Notes: a model not told the origin generated them from the letters alone. A DNA stretch of 64,000 nt from Bifidobacterium sp. ESL0790 (GCF_029395435.1 NZ_CP113915.1:1922001-1986000); one strand, 5' to 3'; positions 46,458-55,512 are shown, counted from the first letter of the stretch. A program made the numbers and translations.

Positions 46458-47423
46458 TCAGTACATCAGCGTGGAGAGGCGACGACGGGCGGACTTGAGG
46501 CGCGGGTCATCGGGCTCGGGGATGGTGAAGTACTCAAGCAGACGCTTGCGAACCGGCTCGATGTCGGCCTTATGGCCAGCCGCCAGGTAATCCAGCAGGC
46601 GCGAGAAGGCGTCGTCGATCTGCCCGCCAATCATGTCGACATCGGCGACGGTGAGCTGCGCCTCCACGTCATCGGGCTTGTCGGCGGCGGCCTTGCGCGC
46701 GTCACGCACGTCCACATCGTCGGAACGGCCCAGCAGCAGCGCTTTCGAACGCTCGCGGGCGGCCAACGTGTCGTTGGGATTCGCCTCAAGCACCTTGGCG
46801 TAGGCCTCGGCGGCACCGGCGTAGTCACCATTGGCGGCGAGCTGGTGGGCCTCCTGATGCTCTGGAGGCACGGCGGAAGCGGCGGCGTCACCGTCACCAG
46901 CACCATCCGCGTCGGGATCGCCGGAATACGGCGCTTCGCCGGTCACACCCGACTGCTGCGCCAACTGCACGATCTGCGGCAGGAGCTCGTCGACGATCTG
47001 CTTCATCTCCTCATCGCCCGGCAACCCTTGCAGAATCGGCATCGGCCGCCCGCCGATCAGCGCAAACAGCGCCGGAGCGCCCTTGATCTGCAACGCCTGC
47101 GCGATCTCGGGCGCCTCGTTGATGTCGATGCGGGCGAGCTGCATCTTGCCCTTGAGCCCGTTGACCGCCTCGGCCAACTCGCGCGCCATTGGGAAAAGCC
47201 TGTCGTCGGTGGGAATCCAGAGCAACAGCAAGACCGGATAGGTGGCCGAAGTCTGCAACACGGCCTGGAACGTCGCCTCGGTGACGTCGATGACGTAACC
47301 ACCAGCGGCCGGCGCGCCACCTGCCTGCCCCGGCTCGGCCTTGACCTGGTGCTTCAACGCGCTCAGATCGACCGCGCCCGCCAATGAGATACCCGGATTC
47401 GCCTGCGGCTTGTTCTCTGCCAT
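46458..47423 (-). CDS. YbbN/CnoX-like thioredoxin-fold TPR protein without CXXC
   Basis: A 321-residue cytosolic protein. The thioredoxin fold spans about 40-150 (VIDVTEATFQAVLQTSATYP, LARIDINEAPEIAQALQIKG then APALFALIGG with the cis-Pro). The active-site CXXC is missing (LWIPTDDRLFP instead), as in many YbbN chaperone-like proteins. The C-half holds TPR-like helices (HQLAANGDYAGAAEAYAKVL and NPNDTLAARERSKALLL). Such proteins protect unfolded substrates; this job is inferred. ATG 47423 uses AGAGG; ATG 47426 directly upstream is also possible. Confidence 0.85.
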   Translation of the reverse strand: MAENKPQANPGISLAGAVDLSALKHQVKAEPGQAGGAPAAGGYVIDVTEATFQAVLQTSATYPVLLLLWIPTDDRLFPMARELAEAVNGLKGKMQLARIDINEAPEIAQALQIKGAPALFALIGGRPMPILQGLPGDEEMKQIVDELLPQIVQLAQQSGVTGEAPYSGDPDADGAGDGDAAASAVPPEHQEAHQLAANGDYAGAAEAYAKVLEANPNDTLAARERSKALLLGRSDDVDVRDARKAAADKPDDVEAQLTVADVDMIGGQIDDAFSRLLDYLAAGHKADIEPVRKRLLEYFTIPEPDDPRLKSARRRLSTLMY

Positions 47424-47552
47424 CATGCCTCTTTCTTCGTGCATGCCTCTATCGCATGCTCAAACGATAATTCCCAACTTACCTGCGCCCCCACCCGCCA
47501 GCGAGCACTTCATCTTATGGCGGACCAGGCACGGTATCGTCCCAGCAAACTC

Positions 47553-48123
47553 GTTGCATTTGCGACGCAAACCAAGCCATCCGCGTCACATCTGCAGCCA
47601 AACGGTCACGAAGGTTGCGATTGCGACGATAATCGGCGTGTTTGCGTCACACCTGCAATAAGAAGACCATGCAGATTGCAATCATGACGGTAATAAGCAT
47701 ATTCGCGTCACATCTGCAACGAGAAGGCCACGAAGGTTGCGGTTGCGACGGTAAACCGGCTACAGGCGTCGCATCCGCAACCAAATGATGACAGTGGTTG
47801 CAATCTTGACGGAAACTAAACGATAACTTACGTTGCATTTGTGACACAAATCGAACCCTTTGCGTCACATTTGCAAGCCAGCGACAACGAAAAGGTTGCG
47901 ATTGCGACGGTAATCAGCCTGTAAGCGTCACATTTGCAACCAAACGGTCATGAAGGTTGCGATTACGACGCCAAACTGACCATTTGCGTCACATTTGCAA
48001 CGAGAAGGCCATGCAGATTGCAATTGTGACGGTAAACCGACTGTTTGCGTCACATCTACAACCAAACGGTAACGAACATTGCGATTGTGACCGTAAACAG
48101 CATATTTGCGTCACATCTGCAAT
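47553..48123. repeat. Tandem array of 46-nt inverted-repeat units (family A, array 2)
   Basis: This occupies most of the 715-nt gap upstream of the YbbN-like gene. Nine full units start at 47553, 47614, 47675, 47736, 47832, 47895, 47956, 48017 and 48078; a half unit lies at 47797-47812. The period is a steady 61 nt (46 + about 15). Arms are the same GTTGCAAATGTGACGC and GCGTCACATTTGCAAC as in array 1; left arms here often end in GACGG. Spacers such as AGAAGGCCATGCA also recur. No protein-coding gene is supported. Confidence 0.9.
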
Positions 48124-48138
48124 GAGCGGGGGCTTAAG

Positions 48139-49149
48139 CTAGACGGCTTCGACCTTGATCGGCTGGCGTTCGGCGCCCACGGCCGTGATCTTCTCGCCGG
48201 ATTGGGCTGGCGGCACGTAGAAAGCGACCACGTTGACATACGTCACCTTCATGGTGCTGGTGGCCTTGCCCTGGCCGAACAGCGCACGCTCGGCGTCGGA
48301 GGCGGGCTGCGACTCGCGCCCCTCACCGGCGGCACGGGTCCACTCGGAGTTGATCTGCGCGACCACCAAATCGCCGCCATCGCTGGAACGCATCACCGCG
48401 ACCTGCCCCTTGACAGGTGTGAAGGTCTGGGTCTGGGTGCCTTTGTTGCGCTCCATGCCCTCCGCGACGGTCTGCGAAAGCTTGTCGAGGTCTTGGCGGA
48501 AGTAATCGTCGGCGAACTTCGAGGCGTACTTGCTCTGCTTGCCCTTCTGCAGCAAATCGGCGTATTCGCTCACCGTGTCTTGCGGCTTGGCGGCGAGCCC
48601 AGAGTCGTCGGAGGAGCCCATATCGGCGCCGATGCTGGGAATGGCGAACTTCGGCAGTTTCGCGCCCTGGAAGAGACGCACGACACCCCAGAGCTTGTAG
48701 TTGCTGCGGGCGCTGTCCTGGTTCATCACCATCAGGCGCTTGGACTGCTGGTCCTTGGTCGTGGTCGTGATCGAGAAGACGGAACGCGGCCAGCCGGATT
48801 GCGTGGGGATGACGGTCTGCGCGATGTCGCGCGGAATCGTGGCCTTCGGGTCGAGGTTGCCGGTGGCCTTGGCGATCTGCAGCTCGCTGGTGCGCACCTC
48901 AAGCGCCGGGCCTGAAAGACGCGCCGAAAGCTCGTCCGGGCTCTTGGCCTTGTCGGCGGCGTCCAGCACGTCGAGCATGTCGCCGCGCACCTTCTTTTCC
49001 TGCGCCTCGGTCATGTCGGGAGATTGCGCGGCCGAAGAGGACTGGCTCTTGGGATGGGGGACGCTCCCCTGGCAGCCGGACATGCCGAAGAGCGCCACGA
49101 TGGCGAGTCCCGCGGCGGCTATTTTCGTTGAAATCCTAGTCATCCTCAC
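48139..49149 (-). CDS. Predicted lipoprotein of unknown function (envelope operon)
   Basis: A 336-residue secreted lipoprotein. The signal peptide IAAAGLAIVALFGMSGC ends in a lipobox with Cys26, so the mature protein is likely anchored outside the membrane. The rest is soluble with no known motif; it includes QSGWPRSVFSITTTTKDQQ and a C-terminal beta-rich part. It overlaps the upstream membrane protein gene by 4 nt (ATGA), so both probably act together at the cell surface. Confidence 0.8.
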   Translation of the reverse strand: MRMTRISTKIAAAGLAIVALFGMSGCQGSVPHPKSQSSSAAQSPDMTEAQEKKVRGDMLDVLDAADKAKSPDELSARLSGPALEVRTSELQIAKATGNLDPKATIPRDIAQTVIPTQSGWPRSVFSITTTTKDQQSKRLMVMNQDSARSNYKLWGVVRLFQGAKLPKFAIPSIGADMGSSDDSGLAAKPQDTVSEYADLLQKGKQSKYASKFADDYFRQDLDKLSQTVAEGMERNKGTQTQTFTPVKGQVAVMRSSDGGDLVVAQINSEWTRAAGEGRESQPASDAERALFGQGKATSTMKVTYVNVVAFYVPPAQSGEKITAVGAERQPIKVEAV

Positions 49150-50768
49150 GCCTCACCTCCGTCGTTGCCTGTGCTGTTTTCATTATTATCGTTATTAGCG
49201 TCGCCGTCCGAATCATTGCCGGATTCTTCGGCGGCGAGACGCTGGAAATAGGCCTGCAACTCATCGGCAGGCGTGGAGGGTGTGGCAGGTGCGGCAGGCG
49301 TGACGGCAACGGTCTCGGCAACATTCGCCACATCGTCCGGCTGGCTGTCACTCGTGGACACAACGTTTTCGGCGGCCCCCATATCAGGTTCGGCGTCATC
49401 GGGCTCCGTTTCGGTCTGCCCGGCCAAGGCCCCCAGCGAAAGCGAGGGAACGCTATACGCCATGCCGTTGTCGCCAAACAGCTTGGACGCCTTGTCGTCA
49501 GCCCCGGCCGCGGCCGACTTGTCGCCAAGATTGGTATTGATATCGGTATCGGCAGACGAGCTCTTGTTATGGTTGCCAAGATCTCCGAGATCACCGAGGT
49601 CCCCAGGCTTCCCAAGCCCACCATTCAAGGCCTTGTTCATCTCGTCCATGTCAATCACGCTGGTCTCTGCGTTCGGATCATAAGCGTTCGGATCATAACC
49701 GATGTCGGCCGCGCTCTGCGCCTGGACGTTCGCCACCATATTGCGCCGCATCGGGTCGATGATGCTGGGCGAGGAAGGAACGCCACCCTCACCCTGATCG
49801 GCGGCCCCGGCATCGTCCGCACCGTGCGAGCTGGCGATGTGGTTGGCGGTGTGCGCGGGGGCATGCTTGTGGCTGCTGTGCTCCAGGCTGGTCTTCAACG
49901 CCTGGAAGCTGCCGGTCATCGCCTCGCTGATGGTCACTTCCTCGCTGATGGCTTTGGCCTCAATATCCTTGGCCGCTCGCTTCGGCGTATGTTTGCCAAC
50001 CATCTTCCTGATCCGCTCAGGCTCCATGGCGAACACGGAGGCGGCAAGCACGGCCGCAAGCACCAATACCGCCGCGACGATGAAGAAGCGCAACGCATAA
50101 TTAGGAGCATGCTGGCGCACCCAGTGCATACGCAACGTCACGGGAGCTTTCGCCACATCGGCGCTCTTAGCGGAATCCTTCGAAGACCCGGCGGCCTGCG
50201 CGTCCGCTTGGGCCTGGCCACCCGCCAAATCGATGATGGCCACATCTCCGGCCGCGACGTTCTGCAGCTCGATGCTGGCCTCGCCCGTGCCACACTGGAC
50301 CTTGCGCCACATATCGGAATCCTTGAACGCCACATCGCCATCGGAGGCTTTGCCCGCGTTCTCCTTGGATGCGCCGTCGACCTTGCTGGAAAGCGTGGAC
50401 CAATTGCTCAGGCCCGTCACCCTCGTATAGCTATGGCCGGCCACCCAACCGGTGGCGTCCTTCGAGGAGGCCAGGGCCACGCACACCTTCGACTTCTGCG
50501 CGGCGCCACCCACACTCACCTTGAGGTCCACGGAGGTGTCGACGAGGTTCAGCACCCCCGGGTCGGTGACGATATAGCGGGTGCCGCTGATCTGCTGGGA
50601 GGCGGCGACCTCGGGATCGGGTTTCCAGATGGTGGCGTTGAGCGCGCCCAGGACAACGAACACGACGGCCAGCAGCCCGAGAATCGGCGCCACGATACCG
50701 CGCATGACGCGAGCACGCCGCGTCGGCTTGGCGTTCGCCTTTTGATGTTCATTGTGCATTGAAGTCAT
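49146..50768 (-). CDS. Membrane protein with extracellular domain and long cytosolic tail, unknown
   Basis: A 540-residue protein. Helix 1 is at about 23-45 (GIVAPILGLLAVVFVVLGAL) and helix 2 at about 228-248 (FFIVAAVLVLAAVLAASVFA). The 180 residues between them should be outside and include SQQISGTRYIVTDPGVLNLV. The C-terminal 290 residues are Asp/Ser/Ala-rich and mostly disordered. Its stop overlaps the lipoprotein gene by 4 nt. ATG 50768 has GGAAAAG upstream and TAGAAT at 50779-50784 as a likely -10. ATG 50759 is possible. Confidence 0.78.
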   Translation of the reverse strand: MTSMHNEHQKANAKPTRRARVMRGIVAPILGLLAVVFVVLGALNATIWKPDPEVAASQQISGTRYIVTDPGVLNLVDTSVDLKVSVGGAAQKSKVCVALASSKDATGWVAGHSYTRVTGLSNWSTLSSKVDGASKENAGKASDGDVAFKDSDMWRKVQCGTGEASIELQNVAAGDVAIIDLAGGQAQADAQAAGSSKDSAKSADVAKAPVTLRMHWVRQHAPNYALRFFIVAAVLVLAAVLAASVFAMEPERIRKMVGKHTPKRAAKDIEAKAISEEVTISEAMTGSFQALKTSLEHSSHKHAPAHTANHIASSHGADDAGAADQGEGGVPSSPSIIDPMRRNMVANVQAQSAADIGYDPNAYDPNAETSVIDMDEMNKALNGGLGKPGDLGDLGDLGNHNKSSSADTDINTNLGDKSAAAGADDKASKLFGDNGMAYSVPSLSLGALAGQTETEPDDAEPDMGAAENVVSTSDSQPDDVANVAETVAVTPAAPATPSTPADELQAYFQRLAAEESGNDSDGDANNDNNENSTGNDGGEA

Positions 50769-50894
50769 AACTTTTCCGATTCTACAAGGCGAGGCTGATA
50801 GATTTCTGAATTTCAGCTATGCCTATCATTGGAATCCGGGCCTATATATCCATTCATATGCATAACAACCACGGCCTAAATCATGGTTAAAGGC

Positions 50895-50900
50895 TAAAGT
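50895..50900 (+). promoter_or_regulatory. -10 box TAAAGT of FKBP lipoprotein gene (leaderless)
   Basis: TAAAGT with an 8-nt spacer to ATG 50909; the spacer TGATTACC has no Shine-Dalgarno. Confidence 0.45.
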
Positions 50901-50908
50901 TGATTACC

Positions 50909-51880
50909 ATGCACAATCTCAAGACTGTAACACATTCTAAATCCCTGGCGCGGGCGTTCGCGGCGTTCTGCGCGTTGGCCCTGTCGGTGGGCCTGGCAGC
51001 CTGCGGGTCGTCAAGCGACTCGTCCTCGACGAACTCCAACGACCCCCAGATGGCCGGCGTCACCGCCTCGGGCAAGCTCGGCAAGAAGCCGAAGATCTCG
51101 TTCCACACCCCCATGCAGGTGGTCAACAACTCCTACGCGGTGCTGCAGAAGGGCGACGGCGCGCAGATCCAGGACGGCGACCGCGTGTGTGTGCAGGCGG
51201 TCTCGATCAACGCCAAGGACGGCGGCGAGATGATGAGCACCTGGGAGAAGAACACCCCGGACTGCTCCATCGTGATGAACAAGAAGAGCCTCAACGACAT
51301 GTACTACAACGTACTGAAGGGGCAGAAGATCGACTCGACCGTGGCCTTCGGCGTCAACGACGGCAACAAGTCAAGCACCTCATACATCATGGCGCTCACC
51401 ATCGTCTCGCGTTCCAAGGCCGTGACCAGGGCCACCGGCGAGAAGGTGACCGACGTGCCGGCCAACCTGCCCAAGGTCACGCTCGCCTCCGACGGCGCGC
51501 CCTCCATCGATTTCAACGGCTACAAGCCCGACGGCAACCTCGTGGCGCAGACCCTCATCCGCGGCAAGGGCAAGCAGGTGGCCGAGACCGACACGGTCGA
51601 TGTGCAATACACCGGCTGGGTGATGGACAAGGACGGCAAGGCCTCGAAGTTCGACTCCTCGTGGGACAAGGGCGCCCCCACGCAGCTTTCGCTCCAGCAG
51701 GTCGTCAAGGGCTGGACCCAGGGCCTCTCCGGCCAGACCGTCGGTTCGCAGATGCTGCTGGTCATCCCGCCGGAACTTGGCTACGGCGACAAGGCGCAGA
51801 AGGGCATACCGGCCAACTCCACGCTCTACTTTGTGGTCGATCTGGTCTACGATTACGGCCCGCAGCAGTCCGAGCAGTGA
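50909..51880 (+). CDS. FKBP-type peptidyl-prolyl isomerase lipoprotein
   Basis: A 323-residue exported protein. The signal peptide (AFAAFCALALSVGLAAC) has a lipobox with Cys. The C-terminal 110 residues are an FKBP domain: DTVDVQYTGWVMDKDGK, FDSSWDKG, VVKGWTQGLSGQTVGSQMLL, IPPELGYGDKAQKGIPANST. It would catalyse proline isomerisation in proteins folding outside the membrane. The middle (about 40-200) may hold a second, degenerate FKBP-like copy. ATG 50909 is used; TTG 50900 would destroy the promoter box. Divergent from the envelope operon. Confidence 0.94.
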   Translation: MHNLKTVTHSKSLARAFAAFCALALSVGLAACGSSSDSSSTNSNDPQMAGVTASGKLGKKPKISFHTPMQVVNNSYAVLQKGDGAQIQDGDRVCVQAVSINAKDGGEMMSTWEKNTPDCSIVMNKKSLNDMYYNVLKGQKIDSTVAFGVNDGNKSSTSYIMALTIVSRSKAVTRATGEKVTDVPANLPKVTLASDGAPSIDFNGYKPDGNLVAQTLIRGKGKQVAETDTVDVQYTGWVMDKDGKASKFDSSWDKGAPTQLSLQQVVKGWTQGLSGQTVGSQMLLVIPPELGYGDKAQKGIPANSTLYFVVDLVYDYGPQQSEQ

Positions 51881-51932
51881 GCGTGGCGAAATGCTGAAAG
51901 CGCGTAAAACGATGCGCTGAGAGTATGAATGG

Positions 51933-51966
51933 GTGATGCCCCAGGCCTTGTGGTCCGGGGCATCAC
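51933..51966 (+). terminator. Hairpin after FKBP gene
   Basis: GTGATGCCCC pairs exactly with GGGGCATCAC across a 14-nt loop, 52 nt past the stop. The T run is short. Confidence 0.6.
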
Positions 51967-52036
51967 TGGTTTATGGGCTGTTTATGGGCGTATCTGTTCA
52001 GTCGGCTATGCCGAGCAAAACGGCCGACAAACTCAA

Positions 52037-52879
52037 TCAGAAGAGGCGCAGACTGTCGTCGTCGGTGCCCTTCATCTCGTCGTAGTCGAGGATGAGGCAT
52101 TCGAAACCGCGCTCCTGGGCAAGCACGCGGGCCTGCGGGGTGATGGTCTGCGCGGCGAACATGCCTCGCACCGGTGCGATGAGCGGGTCCTTGTTGAGCA
52201 GCTTGCAATAGCGCGTGAGCTGTTCGACGCCGTCGATGCCGCCGTGGCGCTTGATCTCGATGGCGACATGCTGCCCGTTGCCATCGATGGCCATGATGTC
52301 CACCGGGCCGATGGGCGTGGGGTATTCACGGCGGACGAGCTTCGCGCCCTCGCCGATGCGGCCGATCTGCTGGGCCAGGTAGTGCTGCAGGTGGTCCTCG
52401 ACACCGTCCTTGACCAGGCCCGGGTCCTCGCCCAGGTCGTAGGTCTCGTCGGAATAGATGTGCTGGATGGTCACCTCGAGGATGTCGTTGGACTTCTGCG
52501 CGGCGACGCGGAACACCTTCTCCGGGGCCGCCTCCGCGACGTCCTCTTCTACGACATCTTCAGCAGTTTCCTCGGAAACGCTTTCGGAAGCATCGTTGGC
52601 GACGTCTTCGATAGTCTCAGCAACGTCTTCCACAACCTCTTCGGTCTCGGAACCGGCACCAGCGTCGGCACCGGAACCGGCCTCCGCGTTGGCTTCCGGC
52701 GTCACTTCTTTAATGGTGCAAGGAGCGGCCATCCAGTTGAGGGGCTTGTAGGAGCCCAGTTCGGAGAAAATCAGCAGGCTGTTGTCGGCCTTGATCAGCA
52801 GCACTCGCTTGGCCATCGGCAATGAGGCGTTGAGCCTTCCGGAATAGATGGCGGAGCAATCAGCAACAATAATTCGCAC
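52037..52879 (-). CDS. nucS: Mismatch endonuclease NucS (EndoMS) with acidic insert
   Basis: A 280-residue NucS, the mismatch repair endonuclease of archaea and actinobacteria that lack MutS/L. The N-terminal DNA-binding part (1-58) is RIIVADCSAIYSGRL onward, with SYKPLNWM. Residues 59-121 are an Ala/Glu/Asp/Val-rich insert not seen in typical NucS. The catalytic domain has REYPTPIGPVDIMAID (Asp194) and VAIEIKR (Glu208, Lys210). The C-terminus DDSLRLF looks like the sliding-clamp-binding tail. Start is GTG 52879, 6 nt after TAGAGT. Confidence 0.95.
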   Translation of the reverse strand: MRIIVADCSAIYSGRLNASLPMAKRVLLIKADNSLLIFSELGSYKPLNWMAAPCTIKEVTPEANAEAGSGADAGAGSETEEVVEDVAETIEDVANDASESVSEETAEDVVEEDVAEAAPEKVFRVAAQKSNDILEVTIQHIYSDETYDLGEDPGLVKDGVEDHLQHYLAQQIGRIGEGAKLVRREYPTPIGPVDIMAIDGNGQHVAIEIKRHGGIDGVEQLTRYCKLLNKDPLIAPVRGMFAAQTITPQARVLAQERGFECLILDYDEMKGTDDDSLRLF

Positions 52880-52885
52880 GGCCCC

Positions 52886-52891
52886 ACTCTA
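52886..52891 (-). promoter_or_regulatory. -10 box TAGAGT of nucS (leaderless)
   Basis: TAGAGT, 6-nt spacer GGGGCC, then GTG. No Shine-Dalgarno fits. Confidence 0.5.
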
Positions 52892-53068
52892 CCCGAGCCT
52901 CTGGGCGAACGCGACGATATAGTCCTTATATATAGGACAAAACAATTGAAATAGTATAAATAGCACCATATATATAGTGTGGCAATTCGGCAATGTGTAT
53001 AGCGCAACGAACCATAGACTAATCCACACCAGCCAAATACCGCTTATATACCACCAAAAACACAAAAA

Positions 53069-53108
53069 CAGCGGCCGGCCGCCGAACGAATCGACTAACC
53101 GGCCGCTG
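53069..53108 (-). terminator. Terminator of MFS transporter gene
   Basis: CAGCGGCCGG and CCGGCCGCTG pair perfectly with a 20-nt loop; on the minus strand TTTTTGTGTTTTT follows. It starts 28 nt past the stop. Confidence 0.9.
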
Positions 53109-53136
53109 CCAGATAATGTGCGGCAATCGCCAGCGA

Positions 53137-54567
53137 CTACTTCTCTTCACCCTCGTGAGGGATCAAGAAGGAGAACGCGAAGGCCACGAGCACCATCACG
53201 ACGGAAACGACCAAGCTGATGGCGTATCCGGCACGCGGGCCCTGCGAGGTGGTGAAGGCGTTCATGACCGCATAGAGCACCACGTAGCTCAGGCCAGCGC
53301 CGAGGTTGAACCCGCCGGCGTTCAGGCCAGGCAGGTAACCGGTGTTGTCGGCCGGCGAGAGCACGACGCCCAGGCCGTTGAGCATGATGTTGACGGTGCC
53401 CGCGTACGAGACGCCCAGCACCAGCGAGGTGAGCACGAGGGCCCAGATGCTTGGCTGGAAGGCGGTGTAGATGCCCAGGAGCACACCGAGCGCGCTGACC
53501 AGCATGCCGGCGCGCAGCACCTTGTGGTAGCCGAACTTGGAGGCCAGCACACCGGCGACCGGGCCGAAGACGAGGCCGACCAGCGCGTAAGGCGTCAGGG
53601 TGGCGAAGGAGACGACGTTCGCGCTCAGGCCGACGCCGACCTTGGCATCCTGCGCCATGGCGGGCACGACGCCGTTCATGACGGCGAAGATGGCGGTCAT
53701 CATCGTCAGCGTGGTGAGCAGCAGACCCCAGGTCCTACGCTGCTTCAGATACTTGGTGGTGACCATCGGGGCGTGGCTCTTCTTCTCCACGTTCCAGAAG
53801 ACCACGAAGAACACGACCGCGATGACGATGCCGATGGCGACCATGGTCCAGTTGGCCTCGGCGAGCTTCTCGATCTCGTTGATGGCCAGGTAGGCCGCCA
53901 CGAAGGCGACGCACAGGAAGAAGACGCCGACCCAGTCCATGCGCGGGGTCTCCTCCGCGTGGCTCTCCTGGGCGAAGAAGATGACCAGGACGATAGCGAT
54001 GACCGCCACGGCGACCATGACCAGGAAGACGGAGCGGAAGCCGAAGGTGCCGGCGAGCCAGCCGCCCAGAATCGCGTCGACGCCACCGATGCCGCCGTTG
54101 ACGGCGGTCAGGATCGACATGAGCCTGGCGTAGCGCTCGTCCTCGGTGACCTGGTTGTGCAGCATGATCAGGGTCATCGGCACGACGGGGCCGGCGACGC
54201 CCTGGATGATCCTGCCGATCATCAGCACGACGACATTCGGCGCGATGGCCGAGACAAGGCAGCCCACGGCGGTGAGCACGAGGATGCCGAGCAGCACTTT
54301 CTTGCGCCCGACCAGATCGCCCAGACGGGGCAGGAAGAGCGAGAAGACCGCGCACGAGGTGAAGAACACCGTCTGGGTCAGGCCGATCTGCGCGCTGGTG
54401 GTGTTCAGCTCGTACTGCATCGTCGTCAACGCCGGCGAAAGCATGGAGGCGTTGAGCTGGAAGGCGAAAATCGCCGCCATCAACGCGACCATCAACGCGA
54501 CGATCGACTTGCCGCCCTTGTCGAGGGTCTTGTTCTGGGCGGACCCGCTTGTTTGTTGTTCACTCAT
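53137..54567 (-). CDS. MFS transporter, probably nucleoside uptake
   Basis: A 476-residue major facilitator with 12-14 hydrophobic helices. Helix 1 is VALMVALMAAIFAFQL; the family loop RLGDLVGRKKVLLG lies between helices 2 and 3. Substrate is not evident from motifs. It starts 3 nt after the nucleoside hydrolase stop and ends in a strong terminator, so the two form an operon; import of the nucleosides the hydrolase splits is the simplest reading. The related drug-efflux subfamily DHA2 cannot be excluded. Confidence 0.88.
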   Translation of the reverse strand: MSEQQTSGSAQNKTLDKGGKSIVALMVALMAAIFAFQLNASMLSPALTTMQYELNTTSAQIGLTQTVFFTSCAVFSLFLPRLGDLVGRKKVLLGILVLTAVGCLVSAIAPNVVVLMIGRIIQGVAGPVVPMTLIMLHNQVTEDERYARLMSILTAVNGGIGGVDAILGGWLAGTFGFRSVFLVMVAVAVIAIVLVIFFAQESHAEETPRMDWVGVFFLCVAFVAAYLAINEIEKLAEANWTMVAIGIVIAVVFFVVFWNVEKKSHAPMVTTKYLKQRRTWGLLLTTLTMMTAIFAVMNGVVPAMAQDAKVGVGLSANVVSFATLTPYALVGLVFGPVAGVLASKFGYHKVLRAGMLVSALGVLLGIYTAFQPSIWALVLTSLVLGVSYAGTVNIMLNGLGVVLSPADNTGYLPGLNAGGFNLGAGLSYVVLYAVMNAFTTSQGPRAGYAISLVVSVVMVLVAFAFSFLIPHEGEEK

Positions 54568-54570
54568 ATC

Positions 54571-55512
54571 TCAACCAATCCTCTTGATCGCGTCAATAAT
54601 CAGATTCCAGAAGCCTTCGAAGTCCAGCTTGACGGCCACTTGCGTGTGGCACTCCTCGGCGCTCGGCTCGGGGCCACGCAGATCGGCCACGGTCATGCCC
54701 TGGGTCAGCTCGCCGCGCAGCTCGATGTCCACCGGGCAACGACGGGTCTTGACGATGTCGGGGTCGATCAGGTAGGCGACGGTGCAGGGATCGTGCACCG
54801 GCGGATCGACGAAGTCCTGGTTGTCCTGATAGGACTTGCGGAAGAAGTTCATCAGGCCGCAGACGATGGACGACAGGTCGGTGCCCAGGCCCTCGATGCG
54901 CTTCTGCACCGCGGGGGTGCACAGCGCCTGGTGGGTGAGGTCGAGGCCGACCATGGTGACGGGCCAAGGCTCGTTGAAGACCACATGCGCGGCCTCGGGG
55001 TCGACCTTGATGTTGAACTCCGCGACGGCGCTCCAGTTGCCGACGTGGTAGCCGCCGCCCATGAGCACGACTTCCTTGACACGCTCGACGATGCGCGGTT
55101 CCATGCGGGCCGCCATGGCGATGTTGGTCAGCGGGCCGGTGGGAACCAGTGTGATGGTGCCGGGCTCGTTGCTCATGATCGTGTCGATGATCCAATTGAC
55201 GGCGTGGCCCTTGTCGAGCGGGCGCGTGGGCTTGGGCAGCTCGACGCCGTCGAGGCCGGTCTCGCCGTGGATCGACGCGGCGGTGTCCAGAGGCTGCACC
55301 AGCGGGCGGTCGCATCCGGCGTGCACCGGGATATCGGTGGCGTGGGCGGCCTCGAGCATGGCCCGGGCGTTGTACGTCACCTTGTCGAGGCTCTGGTTGC
55401 CACCAACGGTGGTGACGCCCAGCAGGTCGATCTTCGGATTGCCGACGGCCAACAGAATGGCCACCGCGTCATCATGCCCTGGATCGGAATCCAGAATAAT
55501 CTTCTTGGGCAT
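54571..55512 (-). CDS. Inosine-uridine preferring nucleoside hydrolase
   Basis: A 313-residue hydrolase that splits ribonucleosides into base and ribose. The calcium-binding DSDPGHDDAVAILLA is at the start, with VTTVGGNQSLDK, LVPTGPLTNIA, MGGGYHVGN and AEFNIKVDPEAA in family order. A C-terminal VHDPCTVAYLIDP carries the active-site His. It could be RihA/B/C-like; base preference is not clear. AAGGAGAG lies just before ATG 55512. It is first in the operon with the MFS gene. Confidence 0.94.
   Translation of the reverse strand: MPKKIILDSDPGHDDAVAILLAVGNPKIDLLGVTTVGGNQSLDKVTYNARAMLEAAHATDIPVHAGCDRPLVQPLDTAASIHGETGLDGVELPKPTRPLDKGHAVNWIIDTIMSNEPGTITLVPTGPLTNIAMAARMEPRIVERVKEVVLMGGGYHVGNWSAVAEFNIKVDPEAAHVVFNEPWPVTMVGLDLTHQALCTPAVQKRIEGLGTDLSSIVCGLMNFFRKSYQDNQDFVDPPVHDPCTVAYLIDPDIVKTRRCPVDIELRGELTQGMTVADLRGPEPSAEECHTQVAVKLDFEGFWNLIIDAIKRIG

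Noticed and set aside
47553..48123. ParB binding sites (parS)
   Set aside because: The arms do not resemble the parS word GTTTCACGTGAAAC, and the 14-nt centre is too long for that type.
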